Positions 58,227-64,000 of a stretch of DNA of 64,000 nt are shown one piece after another; position 1 is the first letter of the stretch; the number at the start of each line of letters is the position of its first letter. The notes beneath the pieces are model-generated. The model did no database searches, was not told the origin of the DNA, and saw nothing but the letters and a program-made list of their open reading frames with translations. This DNA comes from Sphingopyxis macrogoltabida. Its GTDB lineage: Bacteria > Pseudomonadota > Alphaproteobacteria > Sphingomonadales > Sphingomonadaceae. The position numbers were made by a program, and so were the translations under genes. The stretch covers positions 4,653,001 to 4,717,000 of the forward strand of contig NZ_CP012700.1 in NCBI RefSeq assembly GCF_001307295.1, read 5' to 3'.

Positions 58227-58257
58227 AAAACCCCGCCCGGCGCAGGCCGGACGGGGC
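58227..58257 (-). terminator. Rho-independent terminator of the glycine-zipper gene
   Basis: On the minus strand a GCCCCGTCCGG / CCGGGCGGGG stem with a CCTGCG loop is followed by four T, about 40 bases after the stop of the glycine-zipper gene. It would separate that gene from the Ppx/GppA gene. Confidence 0.65.
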
Positions 58258-58295
58258 AAAGGAGGATATAAGGTTATTGGAGCTAGGGTCAGCCC

Positions 58296-58703
58296 TTAAC
58301 GGCAGCCGTCATTGCCCTTGTCGATGGCGCGGCCGGCGAGGGCGCCGACGGCACCGCCGATGATCGTGCCGACCGTACGGTCGCCGCGGCCGGCGATTTC
58401 GTGGCCGGCAAGGCCGCCCGCAACCGCACCGATGATCGTGCCGCCGGTGCCGTTGTCGCACTGGCGATAGCGACGGTTGTCGTAGCGGTTGTTGTAATAG
58501 CGACGATCGTTCCGATAATCGCGGCGGTCGGCGCGGCGATCGTAACGACGGTCATAGCGGCGGTCGTTCCGGTCATAGCGCACGTCATAGCTCGAATAGC
58601 CGTTGCGGTCGTAATAGCCGTTCTGCGCCGCGGCAGGTGTTGCCAAGCCCAGCGTCGCGGTGGACATCAGGGCGGCGATCGAGAGAGTCACCATCTTTTT
58701 CAT
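58296..58703 (-). CDS. Glycine-zipper secreted/membrane protein
   Basis: This 135-aa protein has a signal peptide (MKKMVTLSIAALMSTATLGL, cleavage at PAAAQ). A very basic, Tyr/Arg/Asp-rich middle follows with repeats of RYDRR(Y/A)DRR (about residues 45-80), and then a glycine-zipper 2TM module (GGTIIGAVAGGLAGHEIAGR, TVGTIIGGAVGALAGRAIDK). Similar proteins are outer-membrane or periplasmic. The RYDRR repeats are unusual. The ATG at 58703 has an AAGGAG site. Confidence 0.82.
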   Translation of the reverse strand: MKKMVTLSIAALMSTATLGLATPAAAQNGYYDRNGYSSYDVRYDRNDRRYDRRYDRRADRRDYRNDRRYYNNRYDNRRYRQCDNGTGGTIIGAVAGGLAGHEIAGRGDRTVGTIIGGAVGALAGRAIDKGNDGCR

Positions 58704-58867
58704 CGTCGTTCTCCTTCTTTCGTCGTTTGGCCCTTCAGGGCTGTGGTCGATGAAGGGGTTATGGGTGATTCGTCTTGAGCCAAGTCTGAACACGGCTGTT
58801 GGCTGGCGTTCAGCTTTGCGGGGCTCGGCGCTTCCCTTTCGCGGGCAGGCATTCTACGCCCCCGGCG

Positions 58868-59869
58868 ATGCGCCGCCTGCTTCCCGCCGTCCTGATCTTC
58901 CTTGCGCTCGGGCCGGTCCCCGGCACGCATCTGCGTTTCCCGGAAACCGATCTTACCGAGCGCGTCGCAGTGCGTCCGCTGCGCTTTGCGGCAGGCGGGG
59001 ATGGATCGCTGCGGTTCGTGCGCGGCTGGCACCTGACCAGCCCGCACAGCTATTTCGGCGGCTTCTCCGCGGTCGCGCGAATCGGTCCCGGCCGCTTCCA
59101 GCTTGTCGGCGACAATGGCTATTGGACGCGGCTGACGCTGACCCCCGGCGGGCAGCCGAGCCGGTTTCGCATCGCGCCCCTCCCCACCCCCGACGGCCGC
59201 CCGCGCCGCAAGTCGATGATCGATGCCGAGGCGATGGTATTCGATCCGGCGAGCGGGAAGAGCTGGATCGCGCTCGAGGGGATCAATCAGGTCTGGCGTC
59301 TCGATGCCCGCCTTGGCGCAATCGAATCGCGCCGCAAACTGCCGGGGCAGCCGAACTGGCCGATCAACCGCGGGCCCGAGGCGATGGCGCGGCTCGCCGA
59401 CGGGCGGACGGTGGTTTTTTCAGAGGATGCCGACGACGACCCGCGCGGGCGCGAAGCTTTGCTCTATATTGGCGACCCGGCGGCGCCCGGACCGGCACCG
59501 GTTCGCTTCTTCTATAGCTCGGGCGGCAGGGGGCTGGTCAGCGATGCCGCGGCGCTGCCCGACGGGCGAATCCTGCTCGTCCACCGCCGGCTCGGCTTCG
59601 ACCCAGTGTTCACGACGATCCTCGCGGTTCTCGATCCCGCCGATATCGGCAAGGATGCCGTGGTCGGCGCGCGCGCGATCGGCCGCGTGCCGCGGCTGCT
59701 GGCCGAAAATTACGAAGGGGCGGCGGTGGCGGTCGAACAGGGGCGCACCTGGCTCTGGCTCGTGTCCGACGACAATTTCAACCTGTGGCAGCGCAGCCTG
59801 CTGCTGCAGTTCGAACTCGTCGGCCTGCCGCCCAAAAAGACGCCGGACAGCAAAAAGGCCGCGCGGTAA
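58868..59869 (+). CDS. Esterase-like, phytase-like beta-propeller protein
   Basis: This 333-aa protein begins with a signal-like hydrophobic stretch (MRRLLPAVLIFLALGPVPGT). It continues with the phytase-like (PF13449) pattern: GWHLTSPHSYFGGFSAVARI, FQLVGDNGYWTRLTL, IDAEAMVFDPASGKSWIALE, NRGPEAMARLADGRTVVFSE, SDAAALPDGRILLVHRRLG and NYEGAAVAVEQGRTWLWLVS. The DNG, DAEA and EG.A residues would line a calcium-bound catalytic site. The natural substrate is unknown. Confidence 0.83.
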   Translation: MRRLLPAVLIFLALGPVPGTHLRFPETDLTERVAVRPLRFAAGGDGSLRFVRGWHLTSPHSYFGGFSAVARIGPGRFQLVGDNGYWTRLTLTPGGQPSRFRIAPLPTPDGRPRRKSMIDAEAMVFDPASGKSWIALEGINQVWRLDARLGAIESRRKLPGQPNWPINRGPEAMARLADGRTVVFSEDADDDPRGREALLYIGDPAAPGPAPVRFFYSSGGRGLVSDAAALPDGRILLVHRRLGFDPVFTTILAVLDPADIGKDAVVGARAIGRVPRLLAENYEGAAVAVEQGRTWLWLVSDDNFNLWQRSLLLQFELVGLPPKKTPDSKKAAR

Positions 59870-59906
59870 TCCGGCGGCCTGATTGCATCGGCGATGCGAG
59901 AAAAGC

Positions 59907-60200
59907 TTAGGCGGCCTTTTCAGCCAGCTTCTTCGCAACTTCCTTCTTCAGCTTGCGCGCCGAAGCCGACAGCTGGTCGTCGCCGGCCTTGAGCAGCCAG
60001 TTGTCGAGACCGCCATTATGCTCGACCGTGCGCAGGCCGTGGGTCGACACGCGCAGCTTCACGCCCTTGCCGAGCGCGTCCGAGAGCAAAGTCACATTCT
60101 GCAGGTTGGGCAGGAAGGTGCGCTTGGTCTTGTTGTTGGCGTGGCTGACATTGTGGCCAACCTGGCGGCCCTTGCCGGTCAGTTCGCAGATGCGCGACAT
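59907..60200 (-). CDS. rpmB: 50S ribosomal protein L28
   Basis: This 97-aa protein is a standard L28: [70 protein letters not shown]. It binds 23S rRNA in the large subunit. The start at 60200 is the family start; the open frame extends farther upstream but that part is not conserved. The C-terminal lysine-rich tail is normal for alphaproteobacteria. Confidence 0.97.
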   Translation of the reverse strand: MSRICELTGKGRQVGHNVSHANNKTKRTFLPNLQNVTLLSDALGKGVKLRVSTHGLRTVEHNGGLDNWLLKAGDDQLSASARKLKKEVAKKLAEKAA

Positions 60201-60340
60201 GATGCTCTTCCTCGTCAAAAAAATTTCGGGTCGGCGTCCGGGCGCTTCCCGCAAAACGGGGAAGGACAGGTCCGGATGGGCCGGGAAAGGCGCGCGCTTA
60301 TCGGCTTGCCGGGGATTCGTCAAGGGATTAGCGGGGAAGC

Positions 60341-60796
60341 ATGTCCCGTTTCCCGCTGCCCGAACCGATGCGCCGCGCGCTCGATCTCGCTCGGATTGCC
60401 GCCGATTGGGGCGAAGTGCCCGTCGGCGCCGTGATCGTCAAGGACGGCGCGATCATCGCCGAAGGGCATAACCGCCCGCGCGAATCGGCCGATCCGACCG
60501 CGCATGCCGAAATCGTCGCGATTCGTGCCGCGGCGGCAAAACTCGGCAACGAGCGACTCGACGGCTGCGATCTGTTTGTGACGCTCGAACCCTGCGCCAT
60601 GTGCGCCGGGGCGATCGCCCATGCCCGCATCGCGCGGCTCTATTATGGCGCCGACGATCCGAAGGGCGGCGCGGTCGTCCACGGCCCGCGTATTTTTGCG
60701 CAGCCGACGGTTCATCACCGGCCGGAGATTTATGAGGGGCTCGGCGCGGGGGAGGCAGCAACTTTGCTGCGGGATTTTTTTGCAGCGCGGCGGTGA
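60341..60796 (+). CDS. tadA: tRNA-specific adenosine deaminase
   Basis: This 151-aa deaminase converts A34 to inosine in tRNA-Arg(ACG). The zinc and proton-shuttle residues are [10 protein letters not shown] (HAE) and [17 protein letters not shown] (PCxxC). [20 protein letters not shown] is the N-terminal substrate loop. The C-terminal helix is in place ([12 protein letters not shown]). Length fits TadA. It is divergent from rpmB. Confidence 0.93.
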   Translation: MSRFPLPEPMRRALDLARIAADWGEVPVGAVIVKDGAIIAEGHNRPRESADPTAHAEIVAIRAAAAKLGNERLDGCDLFVTLEPCAMCAGAIAHARIARLYYGADDPKGGAVVHGPRIFAQPTVHHRPEIYEGLGAGEAATLLRDFFAARR

Positions 60797-60844
60797 TGCG
60801 GGAAGGGCCGCTTTGGGGTGGGAAGCGGACATTCCACTTACAGT

Positions 60845-60932
60845 GTACCCCGGCGAAAGCCGGGGCCCAGGGCGTTGGAAAGCCAAGGTTGCGCTATGGC
60901 GCTCTGGGCCCCGGCTTTCGCCGGGGTGTACG
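60845..60932. repeat. Intergenic inverted repeat (family E)
   Basis: Left arm GTACCCCGGCGAAAGCCGGG and right arm CCCGGCTTTCGCCGGGGTGT frame about 35 bases. Each arm is itself a shorter palindrome around CGAAAG, so a cross-shaped or stem structure is possible. It lies between the convergent tadA and sirtuin genes. Confidence 0.8.
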
Positions 60933-60972
60933 TCAGCTATGTCCACAACCGGCCGAAAGCAGCCGCGCGGCA

Positions 60973-61674
60973 TTAGCTTAGCATCTCTGCCACCCACCCC
61001 GGCACCAGCGCGGTCGCCGGTCCGTGGTGGGCTTCGTCGAACCAGTGGCTGCCCTGGCTCGGCTCCATATTGAGTTCGAGCGTCCGGGCGCCCGCCGCGC
61101 GTGCTTCCCGGACGAAGCCCGCGGCGGGATAGACGGCGCCCGAGGTGCCGATTGATACGAACAGGTCGGTGCGATTGAGGGCGCGGTAGATATCCTCCAT
61201 ATGATAGGGCATCTCGCCGAACCAGACGACGTCGGGGCGGAGGTGGCCGGAGGTGCCGCACGCCGGGCAGGCGGGGGCCTCGCCGAGCGGGCCCAGCCAG
61301 TCGCTGCGCGCATCGCAGGCGGTGCACCACGCCTTCAGATGCTCGCCGTGCATATGGAGCAGCCGCTTTGCTCCCGCGCGCTCGTGGAGGTCGTCGACAT
61401 TCTGCGTCACGATGAGCAATTCGCCCCGCCATTCGGCATCGAGCCGCGCGAGCGCCGCGTGCGCGGCATTGGGCTCTTTCGTCTGGATCGCCGCGCGCCG
61501 CATGTCGTAGAAGCGCTGGACCAGCGCCGGATCGCGCGCGAACGCCTCGGGCGTCGCGACATCCTCGACGCGGTGCTGCTCCCATAGACCGCCGCCGTCG
61601 CGGAAGGTGTCGATGCCGCTTTCGGCCGACACGCCGGCGCCGGTCAGGATGACGATATTGTGGATGTCCTTCAT
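60973..61674 (-). CDS. cobB: NAD-dependent protein deacylase (sirtuin)
   Basis: This 233-aa protein has all sirtuin motifs: IVILTGAGVSAESGIDTFRD, TQNVDDLHERAG, LHMHGE (catalytic His), and zinc ligands CTACDARSDWLG / PACPACGTSGHL. RPDVVWFGE and SIGTSGAVYPAAGFV follow. The YDMRR segment has the Tyr-x-x-Arg pair seen in class III sirtuins that also remove succinyl groups. It removes acyl groups from lysines with NAD. Confidence 0.92.
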   Translation of the reverse strand: MKDIHNIVILTGAGVSAESGIDTFRDGGGLWEQHRVEDVATPEAFARDPALVQRFYDMRRAAIQTKEPNAAHAALARLDAEWRGELLIVTQNVDDLHERAGAKRLLHMHGEHLKAWCTACDARSDWLGPLGEAPACPACGTSGHLRPDVVWFGEMPYHMEDIYRALNRTDLFVSIGTSGAVYPAAGFVREARAAGARTLELNMEPSQGSHWFDEAHHGPATALVPGWVAEMLS

Positions 61675-61718
61675 CGCCCCACCCTATCCGTCCGACTCTC
61701 CGTCTTCACCCCTTTTTC

Positions 61719-61790
61719 GTCACCCCGGACTTGATCCGGGGTCCAGGCAAGGTTTGTCGTCATGGATCCCGGATCAAGTCCGGGATGACG
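61719..61790. repeat. Intergenic inverted repeat (family D copy)
   Basis: The arms CGTCACCCCGGACTTGATCC and GGATCAAGTCCGGGATGACG are the same as at 56165-56237, with a different spacer. It lies between the sirtuin start and dapB, so the element is in a divergent promoter region. Confidence 0.87.
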
Positions 61791-61805
61791 AGCCTGGGTT
61801 CGCGA

Positions 61806-61832
61806 CATCTCGACTTCGCTCGATGCGAACGG
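61806..61832. repeat. Single arm of intergenic repeat family A
   Basis: This 27-base stretch, beginning CATCTCGACTTCGCTCGATG, is the exact reverse complement of the left arm of the repeat at 27776-27857. Only one arm is present here. It follows directly on the family D repeat, a composite of two repeat families before dapB. Confidence 0.8.
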
Positions 61833-61864
61833 CTAAGGGGAGCGGACAGAAGAGGGGACGCATC

Positions 61865-62590
61865 ATGACCAGCATCGGCATTATCGGCAGCGAAGGCCGG
61901 ATGGGCGTCGCGCTCGCCGCCGCGATCGCCGAAGCGGGGCAGCAGCGGCTGGGCATCGACAAGGGCGGCGACGTCGCGGCGCTCGCTGCCGACGCCGGGG
62001 TGCTCGTCGATTTCTCGTCGCCCGCCGCGCTCGAAGCGACGCTCGATGCGTGTATCGCGGCGGGGACACCGATCGTCATCGGCACGACGGGGCTCGAGGA
62101 ACGCCATCACTGGCTGATCGACGAGGCGGCAAAGGATGTCGCGGTGCTTCAGACGGGCAATACCTCGCTCGGCGTCACCCTGCTCGCGCATCTGGTGCGC
62201 GAGGCCGCGGCGCGGCTCGGCGCCGACTGGGATATCGAAGTGCTAGAAATGCATCACCGGATGAAGGTCGACGCGCCGAGCGGCACCGCGCTGCTGCTCG
62301 GGCAGGCGGCAGCCGAAGGGCGCGGGATCAGCCTCGACACATGTTCCGAACGCGGCCGCGATGGTCTCACCGGCGCGCGCGGGCATGGCAAGATCGGCTT
62401 CGCAAGCCTGCGCGGCGGCACCGTCGCGGGCGACCATGACGTGATTTTCGCGGGCTCCGAGGAAATGATCACCCTGTCGCACCGCGCCGAAAACCGGATG
62501 ATCTTCGCGCGCGGGGCGGTGCGCGCGGCGCTGTGGCTGATCCAGCAGCCATCGGGACGCTACACGATGCCCGAAGTGCTGGGACTCTGA
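61865..62590 (+). CDS. dapB: 4-hydroxy-tetrahydrodipicolinate reductase
   Basis: This 241-aa enzyme of lysine and diaminopimelate synthesis reduces HTPA with NAD(P)H. The Rossmann loop is IGIIGSEGRMGVALAAAIAE, the substrate motif is EVLEMHHRMKVDAPSGTALL (E(L/M)HH..K.DAPSGTA), and further parts are VIGTTGLEE, GNTSLGVTLLAHLV and RAENRMIFARGAVRAALWL. It is shorter than E. coli DapB (273 aa), as usual for sphingomonads. Confidence 0.95.
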   Translation: MTSIGIIGSEGRMGVALAAAIAEAGQQRLGIDKGGDVAALAADAGVLVDFSSPAALEATLDACIAAGTPIVIGTTGLEERHHWLIDEAAKDVAVLQTGNTSLGVTLLAHLVREAAARLGADWDIEVLEMHHRMKVDAPSGTALLLGQAAAEGRGISLDTCSERGRDGLTGARGHGKIGFASLRGGTVAGDHDVIFAGSEEMITLSHRAENRMIFARGAVRAALWLIQQPSGRYTMPEVLGL

Positions 62591-62652
62591 CTGCCCGCTT
62601 GCCTGCACGCTCTCCCCGTGTATTATAAAAACAATACAGTTGGAGGACCGCC

Positions 62653-63831
62653 ATGAGTTTCGACCCCGCCGCTGCAACCAGGGCCTATATCGACGGGCTC
62701 GGGCCCGAAGCGCTTGCGAAGGCCGCATCCTATACCGTCGGCAGCGAATGGCTGGGCTTCTGGGGCGTCGTCGTTGCCGGGCTCGTTACCCTGCTCTTCG
62801 TGCGCCTGCGCATTCTCGACCGGCTCGACGCGCGGCTCGCGAAGCGCGGCTGGGCGATGCGCACCTTCCTGCTCTGCGCCGCCTTCATGCTGCTTTCGGC
62901 GCTCGTCACGCTGCCGTGGGATATCTATACGGGCTGGTGGCGCGAAACCGCCTATGGCCGGACCAGTCAGCCGCTCGGCGATTATCTCGGGCAAGGGGCG
63001 ATCGGCATCGCAATCACCGCGCTGTTCGGGGGGCTGTTCTTCCTCGGCATCTATGCGCTGATCCGCCGCGCCGGAAAACGCTGGTGGATCTGGTCGGGCG
63101 GTCTCGCCGCTTTCGCCATTTCGGCGATGCTGCTCCTGTCGCCGATCATGATCGAGCCGCTGTTCAACGATTACAAGCCGGTGCCCGCGGGGCCGGTGCG
63201 CGACGCGCTTGTCGTGCAGGCGAAGGATGCCGGGATCGAGCCCGATCGCATCTATATGTTCGACGGCTCGCGCCAGTCGAACAATTTCACCGCCAACGTG
63301 TCAGGGCTTGGCCATTCGGCGCGCATCGCGATTTCGGACGTCGCGATCAAGGGCGCGTCGCTCGACGAGGTGCGGGCGGTGACGGGGCACGAGATCGGCC
63401 ATTATGTGCTCGGGCACATCTGGATCATCGTGATCGTTTTCTCGCTGCTCGCGATCCTGCTCTTCTTCCTTGCCGACCGGCTGTTCCCGCGCATCGCGCG
63501 CGCGTTCGGCAGCGATGCGGCGATCGGCGACCCGCGCGGATTCCCGGTGATGATGTTCATCCTCTCGCTCTTCGCCTTCCTCGCGCAGCCCGTACAGAAC
63601 ACGCTGTCGCGCCTCGACGAGAGTTCGGCCGATGCCTATTCGCTGAAGACGGTGAACCTGCCCGACGCGCTCGCGAGCGCGCTCGTCAAGACCGCCGAAT
63701 ATCGTAACCCGCGCCCGAACGCGGTCGAGGAGTTTCTCTTTTATTCGCATCCCTCGGTCGAGCGCCGGGTGCGCGCCGGAATGGACTGGAAAGCCGCGCA
63801 TCCGGCCGGAGCGGCGACGCCCGCGCGATGA
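62653..63831 (+). CDS. M48 family metallopeptidase (Ste24/HtpX-like)
   Basis: This 392-aa integral membrane zinc protease resembles CAAX prenyl protease 1. Helices lie at residues about 35-50, 70-90, 115-140, 150-175, 265-290 and 305-330. The zinc site is VTGHEIGHYVLGHIW (HExxH), and the third ligand Glu is in RLDESSADAYSL. The N-terminal part (FGNTY not present; YTVGSEWLGFWGVVVAGLVT) matches the Peptidase_M48_N module. It is followed by nth with ATGA overlap. The substrate is unknown. Confidence 0.88.
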   Translation: MSFDPAAATRAYIDGLGPEALAKAASYTVGSEWLGFWGVVVAGLVTLLFVRLRILDRLDARLAKRGWAMRTFLLCAAFMLLSALVTLPWDIYTGWWRETAYGRTSQPLGDYLGQGAIGIAITALFGGLFFLGIYALIRRAGKRWWIWSGGLAAFAISAMLLLSPIMIEPLFNDYKPVPAGPVRDALVVQAKDAGIEPDRIYMFDGSRQSNNFTANVSGLGHSARIAISDVAIKGASLDEVRAVTGHEIGHYVLGHIWIIVIVFSLLAILLFFLADRLFPRIARAFGSDAAIGDPRGFPVMMFILSLFAFLAQPVQNTLSRLDESSADAYSLKTVNLPDALASALVKTAEYRNPRPNAVEEFLFYSHPSVERRVRAGMDWKAAHPAGAATPAR

Positions 63832-64000
63832 AAAAGGCCGATATCTTCGAATTCTACCGCCGCCTCGCCGAGCTCAACCCGAGTCCCGAGACCGAGCTGC
63901 AGTTCGGCAACACCTATCAATTGCTCGTCGCGGTGGTGCTGTCGGCGCAGGCGACCGACGTCGGGGTGAACAAGGCGACAAGGCTGCTGTTCGAGGCGGT
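63828..64000 (+). CDS. nth: Endonuclease III, partial (3' end outside the window)
   Basis: The first 57 codons are visible: MKKADIFEFYRRLAELNPSP, ETELQFGNTYQLLVAVVLSA, then QATDVGVNKATRLLFEAV. The LLVAV(V/I)LSAQATD.(G)VNKAT motif is the N-terminal helix set of Nth, a DNA glycosylase/AP-lyase for oxidised pyrimidines. The active-site Lys/Asp and iron-sulfur cluster lie beyond the edge. ATG overlaps the M48 gene stop. Confidence 0.92.
   Translation, partial: MKKADIFEFYRRLAELNPSPETELQFGNTYQLLVAVVLSAQATDVGVNKATRLLFEA

Overview
The window looks like chromosomal DNA of a high-GC alphaproteobacterium of the sphingomonad group (Sphingopyxis or a close relative is my best guess). This rests on the gene content (recJ, thiC with a TPP riboswitch, rlmE, rpmB, tadA, dapB, nth), the Oar-like TonB-dependent receptor with an STN domain, Crp/Fnr paralogues, and several families of palindromic intergenic repeats. 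The species call is an inference from protein and repeat style, not from a marker gene.

Positions 1 to about 23,740 are the right-hand part of a prophage whose left end lies outside the window. A minus-strand operon of tightly overlapping genes runs from about 13.5 kb to the left edge: a GapR-like protein, a SNF2 helicase-DNA methyltransferase fusion, a C5-cytosine methyltransferase, a DndC/PAPS-reductase-like PP-loop protein, a replication-initiator-like HTH protein, both terminase subunits, a podovirus-type portal and the first codons of a probable Bbp19-like gene. An immunity region at 13.8-14.8 kb holds a Cro-like gene (minus) divergent from an S24 CI/LexA-type repressor (plus). An initiator-like tRNA-Met lies just behind the Cro-like gene. 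A plus-strand operon of more than 20 small genes (15.4-23.3 kb) ends with an excisionase-like protein and a tyrosine integrase next to tRNA-Glu(UUC), the likely attachment site. Matching 17-bp palindromic operators, RTGCCC-N5-GGGCAY, sit in the immunity region and in the promoter of the small-gene operon. They suggest that one repressor controls both sides.

From 23.9 to 35 kb is host DNA: recJ, two bacterial PH-domain membrane proteins, an SdsA1-like alkylsulfatase, a flavodoxin-like protein, a glutathione S-transferase, a CinA/MoaB-like protein, an MFS exporter, a transglutaminase-like protein, tRNA-Gly(CCC) and a convergent pair of hypothetical genes that overlap. A short accessory island at 35.4-38.9 kb holds an unknown protein, a 2H phosphoesterase, a Fic protein and an HrgA-like HTH protein with a PD-(D/E)XK-like signature. 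thiC with its riboswitch follows, then a YadA-like trimeric adhesin.

From 43.6 to 64 kb come small membrane and lipocalin-like proteins; an operon of PNPOx-like, GST, tautomerase and DMT-transporter genes divergent from a LysR regulator; two Crp/Fnr regulators; a YqcI/YcgG (GntA-type) gene coupled to a DUF1989 gene; an ADP/ATP-dependent NAD(P)H-hydrate dehydratase with a histidine phosphatase; a large TonB-dependent receptor; the rlmE-ppx pair; a glycine-zipper lipoprotein-like protein; a phytase-like esterase; rpmB; tadA; a sirtuin; dapB; an M48 protease; and the start of nth.
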